Shown: piece by piece, positions 8,432 to 16,590 of the stretch
Position numbering within the stretch: position 1 is the first letter of the stretch
How the letters are laid out: every line of letters begins with the position of its first letter
Source: Streptomyces sp. NBC_00102
Lineage (GTDB): Bacteria; Actinomycetota; Actinomycetes; Streptomycetales; Streptomycetaceae
Assembly (NCBI RefSeq): GCF_026343115.1
Contig: NZ_JAPEMC010000003.1
Coordinates: 496,001 to 560,000 of the forward strand
Direction of reading: 5' to 3'
DNA length: 64,000 nucleotides
The notes under the pieces: model-generated
Seen by the model: the letters and a program-made list of their open reading frames with translations, nothing else
Told to the model about the DNA's origin: nothing
Databases searched by the model: none
Translations under genes and position numbers: made by a program

Positions 8432-8467
8432 GAGCGGGCGGCCGCCCCGGAGGACGGCCGCCCGCTC
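8432..8467. terminator. Bidirectional terminator between abfB and GH43 gene
   Basis: GAGCGGGCGGCCG (8432-8444) and CGGCCGCCCGCTC (8455-8467) make a perfect 13-bp stem with a 10-nt loop, midway between two convergent stops (8422 and 8503). Confidence 0.82.
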
Positions 8468-8502
8468 TTCACTTCGCCGCACCGGAACGGACCCGCCGCG
8501 CC

Positions 8503-9573
8503 TCACTCGAAGAACTTGAGGCTCCACCCGGTGTCCGAGGTCGCTCCCGGCACGTTGGCGCGGCTGTAGGTCGTACCGCCCCACCAGCAGAAGCTGCCGG
8601 TGTACCAGTACCGGTTGGCCCACGAGTACGCCGTGCCCTTCGGGACGGCGTGGAACATCAGCGGGAACGTCGGACCGGCCGGCGGGCTGGTGCTGATGTC
8701 GCCGTCCAGGAGCACGAAGCTGTGGTGCCCGGGGCCGTTCACCTGCTGCGTGGGGTCCCAGCCGGGGTTCATCGTCGAACCGTTCGAGCCGAACAGGCAC
8801 CCGTTCGACTTGTACCAGTCCCATACGTACGTCGGGTCGCCGCCGGCCCGCAGTCGCACTTCGGCCAGGCAGTACTGGTCGCTCCAGCTCCCGTTCGCCG
8901 AGTACACGATGTGGAGCTGACCGTTCGGGTCCTTGATCGCCTCGGGTGCCTCGTTGATGTACGGGTTGCCGACCACCCGCTCCCAGCTCTCCCGGGGCTG
9001 CGAGATGACGTAGCGCGCGCCGGTGGGCGTGGTGGGGCTGCTCATCCGGGCGATGTAGAGGTTCTGCTCGACGTTGGTGTCCCCGGCCCAGCCGGACCAG
9101 ACGAACCAGCGCTGCCCGTTGAAGGTGAACATCGTGCCGTCGATGGCCCATTTACCGTCGGGCAGGGCGAGTTGAGTCTCGGCGGTGTACCCGCTGTCGG
9201 CGGATGCCGAGCTGATCACGTACATCCGGTGCGCGGCTCCGGCCCCGGCCGTGAAGTAGATGTAGTACCGGCCGCCGTCCCGCACGAGCTCCGGCGCCCA
9301 GACCTCACCGAGGCCCCGGGTGTCGGACCAGACCTGACGCGCTGTCGCGGACGCCAGGGCGGCGGTCGACGACGCCTGCCGCACGGCGATGCCGCCGCCG
9401 GTCGACTGTACGGAGACATAGGTGGAGCCGACCCGGATCACGCTCGGGTCGGCGGCCCGCATGCTCGTCTGGGAAGCCCTGGCGGGCTCTGCCGACGACA
9501 CGGACATCACGGCCGTGAGCAGCCCTGCGAGAACGAGGGCGGCAAGGCCGTACATACGGCGAGAAAGATTCAT
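8503..9573 (-). CDS. Secreted GH43 exo-alpha-L-arabinofuranosidase
   Basis: A 356-residue exported five-bladed beta-propeller. The signal peptide is MNLSRRMYGLAALVLAGLLTAVMS..., cleaved near PARAS. GH43 catalytic residues are visible: the general base Asp in RAADPSVIRVGSTY (about 41), the pKa-modulating Asp in KWAIDGTMF, and the acid Glu in INEAPEAIKD. The pattern GEVWAPELVRDGGRYYIYFTAG is typical of the subfamily of Streptomyces exo-1,5-alpha-arabinofuranosidases, but here without the CBM42 often fused to it; the adjacent abfB supplies one. ATG 9573 opens the signal peptide. Together the two enzymes should strip arabinan to free arabinose. Family confidence is high, linkage specificity moderate. 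Confidence 0.9.
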   Translation of the reverse strand: MNLSRRMYGLAALVLAGLLTAVMSVSSAEPARASQTSMRAADPSVIRVGSTYVSVQSTGGGIAVRQASSTAALASATARQVWSDTRGLGEVWAPELVRDGGRYYIYFTAGAGAAHRMYVISSASADSGYTAETQLALPDGKWAIDGTMFTFNGQRWFVWSGWAGDTNVEQNLYIARMSSPTTPTGARYVISQPRESWERVVGNPYINEAPEAIKDPNGQLHIVYSANGSWSDQYCLAEVRLRAGGDPTYVWDWYKSNGCLFGSNGSTMNPGWDPTQQVNGPGHHSFVLLDGDISTSPPAGPTFPLMFHAVPKGTAYSWANRYWYTGSFCWWGGTTYSRANVPGATSDTGWSLKFFE

Positions 9574-9753
9574 GGTCCCGTTCCGTTGTTCGCCTCCGCT
9601 TCGACACCGGACGAGGACCGGTTCAGGAGCACCGGACCGCGCACGCCATCCGGCCGGGACCGCTTCGGAGGACGCCGCTGGGGCGGTTCCGGCCGTCGAA
9701 CTCCCGCACCCGCCGGGCTCCGCCGGCTCGCCCACCCCCTGACGCGGTGCGCC

Positions 9754-9781
9754 CTTACATCGATGTAAGAGCGCTCTCACA
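9754..9781. promoter_or_regulatory. Two overlapping palindromic operators before the GH43 gene
   Basis: CTTACATCGATGTAAG (9754-9769) is a perfect 16-bp palindrome. TGTAAGAGCGCTCTCACA (9764-9781) is an 18-bp palindrome with one mismatched pair. They share TGTAAG, so two proteins could not occupy both fully at once. Both are CG- or GCGC-centred, the LacI-family shape. They sit 181-208 bp upstream of the GH43 start and just downstream of a TTGACA element. Confidence 0.65.
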
Positions 9782-9809
9782 GCATCAAGAACAGACCTGT
9801 TCATGTCAA
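9781..9809 (-). promoter_or_regulatory. Putative promoter of the GH43 gene
   Basis: On the reverse strand a consensus -35 TTGACA (9809-9804) is followed after 17 bp by GATGCT (9786-9781), a weak -10. An inverted repeat GAACAG-2-CTGTTC lies in the spacer. The operators begin immediately downstream, so bound repressor would block initiation or elongation. The -10 is poor, hence moderate confidence. Confidence 0.4.
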
Positions 9810-10161
9810 TGACTGCGACCGCGCCACACCCGCCCCACGAGCCGTCAGGTGTCACACCGTCGGGCACTGCGCACGCCGCCCGCGCCCACACACCCAACTC
9901 CCCCGCCCGCGGGCCGAACTCGCCCCCGGACGACCAGTTAGCCCGTTCGCCGTCAGGGCCCCGCTCCTTCGTCCGCTCCGCCCCGGAAGAAGGTGACCTG
10001 CACAAACGGAAGGCCCGAGCGCGCATACCGGGCCTGACCGGGTGACAGGTGAGCCGACTCCCCGTGTTGCGGGCGTGACGGAGTGTCGGTTGCCTCGGAC
10101 GCGGAGCACAGCGGAGGAGCCGCGCAGTCCGGCCGGGCCCCGCTGTCGATGGAGGAACCAC
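9810..10161. other. Intergenic region before the small exported protein gene
   Basis: 352 bp with no gene seen. It should carry the promoter of the 10162 gene, but no convincing element was found. The last bases hold that gene's strong GGAGG ribosome site (10151-10155). Confidence 0.4.
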
Positions 10162-10659
10162 ATGCGCAACACACGCACCGGTGCGGGCATCTGTCTGGCC
10201 GTGGGTCTGCTGGCCCTCGCGGCCCCGGCCGCCGCGGCCGCCGACCCCGCCGGTGAGCAGACCATTCACATCAGCCCGGCGAGCGCCTCGCCCGGTTCGC
10301 TGGTCACCGTCACCACCCGGTCCTGCGGCCAGGAGACCTACGGAAAGGGGACCTCCGAGGCCGCAGGCGCGTTCCACCTCTTCGAGGGCAAGCGCAAGGG
10401 CGTGCTCGTCGGCGAGTTCGAGGTCCCGGACGACGCCCGGCCCGGCACCGACACGGTCACCGTGAAGTGCCCCCCGCGCATCCAGATGACGGGCACTTAC
10501 CGGATCGCCGACCGTACCCCCAGCGGCGGGGTGGCCGCCGGTTTCTCCGTCCCCGTGAACCATGGCGCACAGCTCGCCCTGGGAGGCGTCCTGCTCGCCG
10601 GCGCGGCGGCAGGCACAGTGTTCAGGATGCGCCGCCGGGCGGCGCCGGTCCGCGGCTGA
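10162..10659 (+). CDS. Small exported membrane-anchored protein, sortase neighbour
   Basis: A 165-residue protein: Sec signal at 1-28 (MRNTRTGAGICLAVGLLALAAPAAAAA), an extracellular beta-rich domain with two cysteines (TRSCGQETYGKGTSEAAGAF and TVTVKCPPRIQMTGTYRI), then a C-terminal membrane segment (LALGGVLLAGAAAGTVF) and basic tail RMRRRAAPVRG. The layout matches a wall-anchored surface protein, but there is no LPxTG-like motif before the membrane segment. ATG 10162 has GGAGG 6 nt upstream. It is followed 92 bp later by the class F sortase gene, a pairing frequent in Streptomyces. Whether it is a sortase substrate or partner is unproven; no function is assigned. Confidence 0.8.
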   Translation: MRNTRTGAGICLAVGLLALAAPAAAAADPAGEQTIHISPASASPGSLVTVTTRSCGQETYGKGTSEAAGAFHLFEGKRKGVLVGEFEVPDDARPGTDTVTVKCPPRIQMTGTYRIADRTPSGGVAAGFSVPVNHGAQLALGGVLLAGAAAGTVFRMRRRAAPVRG

Positions 10660-10750
10660 CCGTACGACACCGTCCGCGCGCCCCGTATCCCGTCGTGCTC
10701 CGGGGCGCGCGGACGTGCCATCCCACCCGCCGCGAGACAGAGGACACGCG

Positions 10751-11617
10751 ATGGAATCCGGGCGCAGGACCAGTACGTCGCCCCAGTCGTTCCCGGCGGT
10801 CAAGCACCTGGTCTGGGCCGTGGTGGTGGGTACCGTACTGGTGGTCAACGGTCTGCGGGACGACCGGCCGCCCCAGCCACCGGAGGCGCCGGCCGCCGCC
10901 GCTCCCCCGCTGCCCTCCGCCGCCCCGTCCTCCGCCGCCCCGCCCACCACCGTGCCCCAGCCGCAGGCCCCACCGGGCCCGGTGTACATGGCGTCCCGGT
11001 ATCCGGCGCCCCCGCCGCCGCCCTCCCTCGTACGCCGTTCCACGGCGCCGCCGGTGCTCCTCCCCCGGCCGCCCGTCCGGCCGGCGCCCCTGAAGCCGTT
11101 GCCGGCGGGTTCCCGGCCGGCCGTTTCCCCGGCCCCGGCCGCTCCCGCCGTGCGGCCGCTTCCGCCGTCCCCGCCCGTGCGGCTGCGGATTCCCGGGCTC
11201 AAGGTGGACTCGCCCCTGATGAAACTGGGCCTCGACGCCTCCGGCGCGCTGGAGACCCCGCCCGACAACGACCCGGTGCTCAGCGGCTGGTACGCCGACG
11301 GGACGGTACCGGGGGCGGTCGGTACGGCCATCACGACCGGGCATGTCGACACCCGGCTCGGGCCGGGTGTCTTCTTCCTGCTGGGCGCCCTGCGCAAGGG
11401 CGCAACCGTCGAGATCGTCCGGGCGGACCGGAGCGTCGCCGTGTTCACGGTGTACGCAGTCGACTCCTACGACAAAAAGAACTTCCCCGACGAGAAGGTC
11501 TACGGCCCCTCGGACCGGCCCGAACTGCGGGTGATCACCTGCGGCGGCGAGTACGACAAGAAGTCCGGCTACCAGGAGAACGTCGTGGTCTTCGCGGCCC
11601 TGACCGGCTCACGCTGA
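10751..11617 (+). CDS. Class F sortase
   Basis: A 288-residue membrane-bound transpeptidase. Residues 1-35 hold the membrane anchor (VKHLVWAVVVGTVLVVNGLRD). Residues about 40-150 are an extremely proline/alanine-rich linker, probably a wall-spanning spacer. The catalytic domain (about 155-288) carries the His of TAITTGHVDT (about 197) and the Cys of ELRVITCGGEYD (about 263). Class F sortases lack the housekeeping substrates known for classes A and E, and their targets are mostly unknown (family knowledge). ATG 10751 was chosen as the start of the anchor. The codirectional exported protein upstream is the obvious candidate partner. Confidence 0.92.
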   Translation: MESGRRTSTSPQSFPAVKHLVWAVVVGTVLVVNGLRDDRPPQPPEAPAAAAPPLPSAAPSSAAPPTTVPQPQAPPGPVYMASRYPAPPPPPSLVRRSTAPPVLLPRPPVRPAPLKPLPAGSRPAVSPAPAAPAVRPLPPSPPVRLRIPGLKVDSPLMKLGLDASGALETPPDNDPVLSGWYADGTVPGAVGTAITTGHVDTRLGPGVFFLLGALRKGATVEIVRADRSVAVFTVYAVDSYDKKNFPDEKVYGPSDRPELRVITCGGEYDKKSGYQENVVVFAALTGSR

Positions 11618-11639
11618 CGGCGGGGAGCTTCCCGTGACG

Positions 11640-11680
11640 CACCGGTCCCCGGCGGCCCGAGGGCACGCCGGGGACCGGTG
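11640..11680. terminator. Bidirectional terminator between sortase and hydroxylase genes
   Basis: CACCGGTCCCCGGCG (11640-11654) pairs perfectly with CGCCGGGGACCGGTG (11666-11680), 15 bp with an 11-nt loop, between convergent stops at 11617 and 11689. Confidence 0.82.
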
Positions 11681-11688
11681 TTCGCCGA

Positions 11689-13422
11689 TCAGACCCGGTG
11701 GAGCAGGGTCGTCACGACCTGCTGGAGCGCCGCCTCCGGGTCCGCCGCCGCGTCCTGTGCGCGCCAGGCGACGAACCCGTCGGGGCGTACCAGCACCGCA
11801 CCCTGCGTCGAGGTGCCGTGGACCGCGGCCCAGTCGGCACCGTCCTCGGACCGCAGGTCCGCGTCGGAGCCGGACCCGACCGTGAAGGCGTCCAGACGGA
11901 TCGCCAGCCGCTTCGCCACCTGGCCCGCCGCGTCCCGCCACTCCGGGCTGTTCGCGTCGCAGAGCAGGACGAACGCCCGCTCGTAGAGGTCAAGCGTGGA
12001 GACCCGCTCACCACCGCGGTCGAGCCACATGTGCGGGGCGCGGGTGCCGGGCTCGCCGGTCAGGCCCAGGCCCTCGGGAACGACCGGAAGCTCCGGGTCG
12101 GTCCCCAGGACCGCTCCTCGGACGTAGCGGTAGCCGAGGGCGACGGAGAGCATGCCACCCTTCCGGCCGCCGCCGGGACCGCCTGCACCGGGACCACCGG
12201 GACCGCCCTGTCCGCCGGGACCACCGGGACCGCCGGGACCGCCCGGCATGCCCGGACCGCCCGACATGCCCTGCCCTCCGGGCGGACCGGCGTACCCCGG
12301 GTGGCTGTGCTCCTCCGAGCGGGCCGAGGCGCGCGCGCTGGTGGCCTTCGCCACCGGGAGCCGTTCCGCCTCGTACGTGTCCAGCAGCTCCGGGCCCGCC
12401 GCCCCGCCGACCACGGCCGCGAGCTTCCACGCCAGGTTGTGGGCGTCCTGGATGCCGGTGTTGGAGCCGAACGCGCCGGTGGGGGACATCTCGTGGGCCG
12501 AGTCGCCGGCCAGGAAGACCCGGCCGCAGGCGTACCGTTCGGCGACCCGCTCGGCCGCGTGCCAGGGAGCCTTGCCGGTGATCTCGACGTCCAGTCCCGG
12601 ATCGCCCACCGCGCGACGGATGTGCTCGGCGCACCGCTCGTCGGTGAAGTCCTCCAGGGTCTCGCCCCGGTCGGGGTGCCAGGGCGCGTGGAAGACCCAG
12701 CGCTCCTCGTTGTCCACCGGCAGCAGCGCCCCGTCCGCTTCCGGGTTGGTCAGGTAGCAGACGATGAAGCGCCGGTCACCGACGACGGAGGCGAGCCCGC
12801 GGGAGCGGAAGGTGATGCTGACGTTGTGGAAGAGGTCTCCGGGGCCGGTCTGGCCGATGCCCAGCTGCGCGCGGATGGGGCTGCGGGGGCCGTCGGCCGC
12901 GACGAGGTAGTCGGCGCGGACGGTGGTGTGCTCCCCGGTCTCCCGGTTCTTGACGACCGCGGTGACCCCGTCCGCGTCCTGCTCGAAGGTGAGCAGTTCG
13001 GTGGAGAACCGGAGTTCGCTGCCCTGGGACCGGGCGTGGTCGACGAGGACGGGTTCGAGGTCGTTCTGGCTGCACAGGCACCAGCCGCTCGGGCTGAACC
13101 GGGCGAGGCCGCCGCCCGGGTCGATCTCCTTGAACAGCCACTCCTGGTCGTCGCCGGTGAGTGAACCGGCTTGCAGGATGCCGTGGTTGTCGGCGAGGAC
13201 GGATGCCGCGTCCCGGATGAGCCGCTCCGCGCCGGCGGCGCGGAACACCTCCATCGTGCGGACGTTGTTGCCCCGGCCGCGGGGGTGGGTCGAGGTGCTG
13301 CGGTGCTTCTCCACCAGAAGGTGGTCGACGCCGAGCCGGCTCAGGAAGAGAGAGGTGGACAACCCCACCAGGGAGCCGCCCACGATGAGGACCGGCACGC
13401 GGTGGTCGACGCTTTCGTTCAT
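11689..13422 (-). CDS. FAD-dependent aromatic hydroxylase of the spore-pigment cluster (whiE ORFVIII type)
   Basis: A 577-residue group A flavoprotein monooxygenase that should hydroxylate the aromatic polyketide. The FAD-binding GxGxxG-type loop is VLIVGGSLVGLSTSLFLSRLG (11-31); the DG motif is DYLVAADGPRSPIR (171-184); the GD motif is GRVFLAGDSAHEMSPTGAFGSNTGIQDAHNLAWKLA (300-335). The C-terminal thioredoxin-like domain (from about 425) is typical of polyketide hydroxylases. Between the two lies an unusual collagen-like Gly-Pro stretch (about 376-420, listed separately). It is transcribed divergently from the PKS genes across 258 bp, as whiE ORFVIII is in S. coelicolor. ATG 13422 was chosen because the FAD fold begins 10 residues later. 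Confidence 0.92.
   Translation of the reverse strand: MNESVDHRVPVLIVGGSLVGLSTSLFLSRLGVDHLLVEKHRSTSTHPRGRGNNVRTMEVFRAAGAERLIRDAASVLADNHGILQAGSLTGDDQEWLFKEIDPGGGLARFSPSGWCLCSQNDLEPVLVDHARSQGSELRFSTELLTFEQDADGVTAVVKNRETGEHTTVRADYLVAADGPRSPIRAQLGIGQTGPGDLFHNVSITFRSRGLASVVGDRRFIVCYLTNPEADGALLPVDNEERWVFHAPWHPDRGETLEDFTDERCAEHIRRAVGDPGLDVEITGKAPWHAAERVAERYACGRVFLAGDSAHEMSPTGAFGSNTGIQDAHNLAWKLAAVVGGAAGPELLDTYEAERLPVAKATSARASARSEEHSHPGYAGPPGGQGMSGGPGMPGGPGGPGGPGGQGGPGGPGAGGPGGGRKGGMLSVALGYRYVRGAVLGTDPELPVVPEGLGLTGEPGTRAPHMWLDRGGERVSTLDLYERAFVLLCDANSPEWRDAAGQVAKRLAIRLDAFTVGSGSDADLRSEDGADWAAVHGTSTQGAVLVRPDGFVAWRAQDAAADPEAALQQVVTTLLHRV
12163..12297. repeat. Collagen-like GGP/GPG codon repeat inside the hydroxylase gene
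   Basis: Reading on the reverse strand, hydroxylase residues about 376-420 are almost only Gly, Pro, Gln and Met in GGP/GPG triplets. The DNA is a degenerate 9-bp tandem array (units like CCGGGACCG and CCACCGGGA). It stays in frame and lies between the FAD domain and the C-terminal domain, where homologues normally have a short loop (recalled, not compared here). Slippage during replication is the likely source. Confidence 0.8.
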
Positions 13423-13680
13423 TCGATTGCTCCAGCTCAAAGGCATGGGGGACGCAGTGTCCATGCCCTGGTGGGAGGCGGTCGGCGGGGCTTGTGCGGA
13501 CGCCTCACCTGAACGGTTCATAAATCTGGCGCCGCCCGTACCAGCGTTCCACGATCGGTCGCGGGAGCGGTGCGCGCGTCGCACGGGGCGGGACGTCACC
13601 CACCGGCAGGCAGGGACCTGCACGACTTCCACCGAAACCGGCCCATGACGGGCGGGAACGGGACAGGAGAACGAAAAGCG

Positions 13681-14799
13681 ATGACTATCCTCTCGGAACG
13701 GGTATCCCAGTCCGCCTTCGACGGTTCGAGGCTCCGGGTCATACTGCTCCTTGACCTGCACGACGGCGCCCAGAACCAGTTCCTGGAGGCGTACGAGCAC
13801 ATGCGCAACCAGGTCGCCTCGATCCCCGGACACATCAGCGACCAGCTGTGCCAGTCCATCGAGAACCCCTCGCAGTGGCTCATCACCAGCGAGTGGGAGA
13901 GCGCGCCCCCCTTCCTCACCTGGGTGAACAGCGAGGAGCACGTGGCGACGGTGCAGCCGTTGCACAGCTGCGTACGCGACACCCGCTCACTGCGCTTCAG
14001 CGTGCTGCGGGAGACAGGGGCCGCGTTCGAGAGCACTCCGGAGCACGCGAAGGGCCGGCTCCAGTCCGCGCCGCGTCTGGGCAACGGCGTCGTGCGCCAC
14101 GCACTGACCTTCACGGTGAAGCCGGGCACGGAGGAGATCGTCGCGAAGATCCTCGCCGACTACGACTCCCCGCAGGCCCAGGTCAACGAGAACACCCGGC
14201 TGCTGCGCACCTCGCTCTTCATGCGCGGCAACCGTGTCGTGCGGGCGGTCGAGATCGAGGGCGACCTGATGGCGGCCCTGCGGCACGTCTCCCGCCAGCC
14301 CGAGGTCAGGGCCGTGGAGGAGGCGATCAACCCGTACCTGGAGCAGGACCGGGACCTGAGCGACTCCAACTCCGCTCGGTTGTTCTTCACGCGGGCGGCG
14401 CTCCCGGCCGTCCACCATGTGACGGCCGGCCGCCACGACGCCGCCGACGTCCAGCGGCACGCACTGTTCTACCAGGCAAAGGAAGGCTGCGGCATGGCGC
14501 TGGCCCGGCTGTTCGCGGGCCAGGACGAGGAGAACGCGGACGACGTCGCGAGCCCCATCGAGAGCAGCACGATCTTCCAGCGCGACGACGTCGTGGTGCG
14601 GCTCCTCGAAGTGAGCGGCCCGCTCGACGCGCAGCCCACGCAGGCGCTGGGCATCGGCGGCGACCGCAAGGCGGCCATGCTCGAACGTCTCCTCGACAGC
14701 GGTGCGCAGGGCATGCCGCGAAACGACGTGGAGGCCGCGCGCTTCCTCGCCGACTCCGAGATGGACCTGATCACCGACCGTCGGTCCGCCGAGTCCTGA
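13681..14799 (+). CDS. SchA/CurD-like spore-pigment protein (whiE ORFI type)
   Basis: A 372-residue protein, first gene of the pigment operon. The N-terminal part (about 10-110) resembles an antibiotic-biosynthesis monooxygenase/dimeric ferredoxin-like fold ([56 protein letters not shown]). The later part (about 130-340) matches the SchA/CurD domain found only in spore-pigment clusters ([65 protein letters not shown], then [14 protein letters not shown]). The exact reaction is unknown; it may act with the cyclases. ATG 13681 follows AGGAG at 13665, with a longish spacer. An in-frame ATG at 13645 is the alternative. Confidence 0.88.
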   Translation: MTILSERVSQSAFDGSRLRVILLLDLHDGAQNQFLEAYEHMRNQVASIPGHISDQLCQSIENPSQWLITSEWESAPPFLTWVNSEEHVATVQPLHSCVRDTRSLRFSVLRETGAAFESTPEHAKGRLQSAPRLGNGVVRHALTFTVKPGTEEIVAKILADYDSPQAQVNENTRLLRTSLFMRGNRVVRAVEIEGDLMAALRHVSRQPEVRAVEEAINPYLEQDRDLSDSNSARLFFTRAALPAVHHVTAGRHDAADVQRHALFYQAKEGCGMALARLFAGQDEENADDVASPIESSTIFQRDDVVVRLLEVSGPLDAQPTQALGIGGDRKAAMLERLLDSGAQGMPRNDVEAARFLADSEMDLITDRRSAES

Positions 14800-14872
14800 C
14801 GCGCGTCACCGGCAGCGGGGGCCGGCCCCGCCCTGCCGTCACACCTCACAACGTGCCTGGAGAAGAACAGCC

Positions 14873-15325
14873 ATGACCACCCACCGGCATCGCATCGTGG
14901 ATCTCAGCGAGACCCAGCCCAACCGCAGGCGCGGTGGCGACCTGCGCGCCCTGCTCACCCCGACGGCGGTCGGCGCCACCAGCGGCTTCATGGGCCTGGC
15001 CCTCGTCGACCCCGGGGACCGGATCGGCGAGCACTACCACCCCTACTCCGAGGAGTTCGTCTACGTCGTGGCCGGACAGCTCGAGGTGGACCTGGACGGC
15101 GAGACGTATTCCATGCGGCCCGACCAGGGACTGCTGATCCCGCCGCACGTCCGTCACCGCTTCCGCAACGTCGGGGACGTGGAGGCTCGCATGGTCTTCC
15201 ACCTGGGCCCGCTCGCCCCGCGGCCGGAGCTCGGCCACGTCGACACGGAGGTCACCGAGGCCACGGAGGCGAACGCGACGGCCGAGCGCGGAGCGCCGCC
15301 AGAACGAACGGCGGCGTCCTCATGA
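14873..15325 (+). CDS. Cupin-domain polyketide protein (whiE ORFII / curC type)
   Basis: A 150-residue single-domain cupin. Motif 1 is [28 protein letters not shown], with the metal-binding His, His and Glu; motif 2 is [24 protein letters not shown]. In spore-pigment and related type II PKS clusters, such cupins are thought to help cyclisation or oxygenation of the polyketide. The last about 30 residues are a Glu/Ala/Thr-rich tail. The stop overlaps the KS-alpha start (ATGA at 15322), indicating translational coupling. Confidence 0.9.
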   Translation: MTTHRHRIVDLSETQPNRRRGGDLRALLTPTAVGATSGFMGLALVDPGDRIGEHYHPYSEEFVYVVAGQLEVDLDGETYSMRPDQGLLIPPHVRHRFRNVGDVEARMVFHLGPLAPRPELGHVDTEVTEATEANATAERGAPPERTAASS

Positions 15326-16590
15326 CCCGGCGCGTGGCCGTCACCGGGGTCGGCGTCGTCGCCCCCGGCGGCATCGGCGCCACGGCGTTCTGGGACCTGC
15401 TCGCCAACGGCCGTACGGCGACGCGCGGGATCACGCTGTTCGACCCGTCGCAGTTCCGCTCGCGGATCGCCGCCGAGTGCGACTTCGATCCCGTCGCCCA
15501 CGGCCTGGACGCGGAACTGATCGCCCGCTCCGACCGGTACGTGCAGTTCGCCCTGGTGGCCGCCAGGGAGGCGCTGGGCGATGCCGGGCTCGACCTGGAG
15601 AAGGAGGACCCCTGGCGCATAGGGGTCTCGCTGGGGACGGCGGTCGGCGGCACCACACGGCTGGAGCACGACTACGTCGCGGTCAGCGAGAGCGGGGCGC
15701 GCTGGGACGTCGACCACCGGTCGGCAGGCGCCCACCTGGAGCGGGCGTTCGCGCCGAGCACCCTGGCCTCCGCGGTCGCGGAGGAAGTCGGTGCGCACGG
15801 GCCCGTGCAGACCGTCTCCACCGGCTGCACCTCCGGTCTCGACGCGATCGGGTACGCCTTCCACTCCGTCGAGGAGGGACGCGTGGACATCTGCGTCGCG
15901 GGGGCGTCCGACACCCCGATCACCCCCATCACGGTGGCCTGCTTCGACGCCATCAAGGCGACCTCGGCGAACAACGACGATCCGGAGCACGCCTCCAGGC
16001 CGTTCGACGCGCGCCGCGACGGGTTCGTGATGGGTGAGGGCGGTGCCGTCCTCATTCTGGAGGAGCTGGAGCACGCCCGGGCCCGCGGGGCGACCGTCTA
16101 CTGCGAGATCTCGGGGTACGCCACCTTCGGGAACGCGTACCACATGACCGGGCTGACCCCGGAGGGGCTGGAGATGGCCGAGGCCATCAACAGTGCCCTC
16201 GCGCACGCCCGGCTCGACGGATCGCAGGTCGACTACGTCAACGCGCACGGTTCGGGCACCAAGCAGAACGACCGGCACGAGACGGCCGCGGTGAAGCGGG
16301 CGCTGGGCTCGCACGCCTACAAGGTGCCGATGAGTTCGATCAAGTCCATGGTCGGCCACTCGCTCGGCGCCATCGGGGCGATCGAGATCGCCGCGTGCGT
16401 GCTGGCCCTCAAGCACCAGACGGTGCCGCCGACGGCCAACTACGAGACCGCGGACCCCGAGTGCGATCTCGACTACGTTCCGCGCACCGCACGGCCGCTC
16501 AAGCTGCGCAGTGTGCTCTCGGTCGGCAGCGGATTCGGGGGATTCCAGTCCGCCGTCGCCATGACGCGTTCGGGCGGGAGGAACTCATGA
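15322..16590 (+). CDS. Type II PKS ketosynthase alpha, spore pigment (whiE ORFIII type)
   Basis: A 422-residue decarboxylating ketosynthase that, with KS-beta, extends the poly-beta-keto chain on the ACP. The active-site Cys169 is in [18 protein letters not shown]; the two catalytic histidines are in [16 protein letters not shown] and [17 protein letters not shown]; the DEEGAV-like region is [19 protein letters not shown]. Length and motifs are normal. It overlaps the cupin stop and the KS-beta start by 4 bp each, so stoichiometric coupled translation is expected. Gene order (cupin, KS-alpha, KS-beta, ACP, cyclases) is that of whiE/cur/sch clusters, which make the grey or brown polyaromatic pigment of mature spores. 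Confidence 0.96.
   Translation: MTRRVAVTGVGVVAPGGIGATAFWDLLANGRTATRGITLFDPSQFRSRIAAECDFDPVAHGLDAELIARSDRYVQFALVAAREALGDAGLDLEKEDPWRIGVSLGTAVGGTTRLEHDYVAVSESGARWDVDHRSAGAHLERAFAPSTLASAVAEEVGAHGPVQTVSTGCTSGLDAIGYAFHSVEEGRVDICVAGASDTPITPITVACFDAIKATSANNDDPEHASRPFDARRDGFVMGEGGAVLILEELEHARARGATVYCEISGYATFGNAYHMTGLTPEGLEMAEAINSALAHARLDGSQVDYVNAHGSGTKQNDRHETAAVKRALGSHAYKVPMSSIKSMVGHSLGAIGAIEIAACVLALKHQTVPPTANYETADPECDLDYVPRTARPLKLRSVLSVGSGFGGFQSAVAMTRSGGRNS

Noticed and set aside
12152..12757. Forward collagen-like open frame opposite the hydroxylase
   Set aside because: The Gly/Pro repeat is read in several frames. Only the reverse frame continues into conserved FAD hydroxylase domains on both sides.
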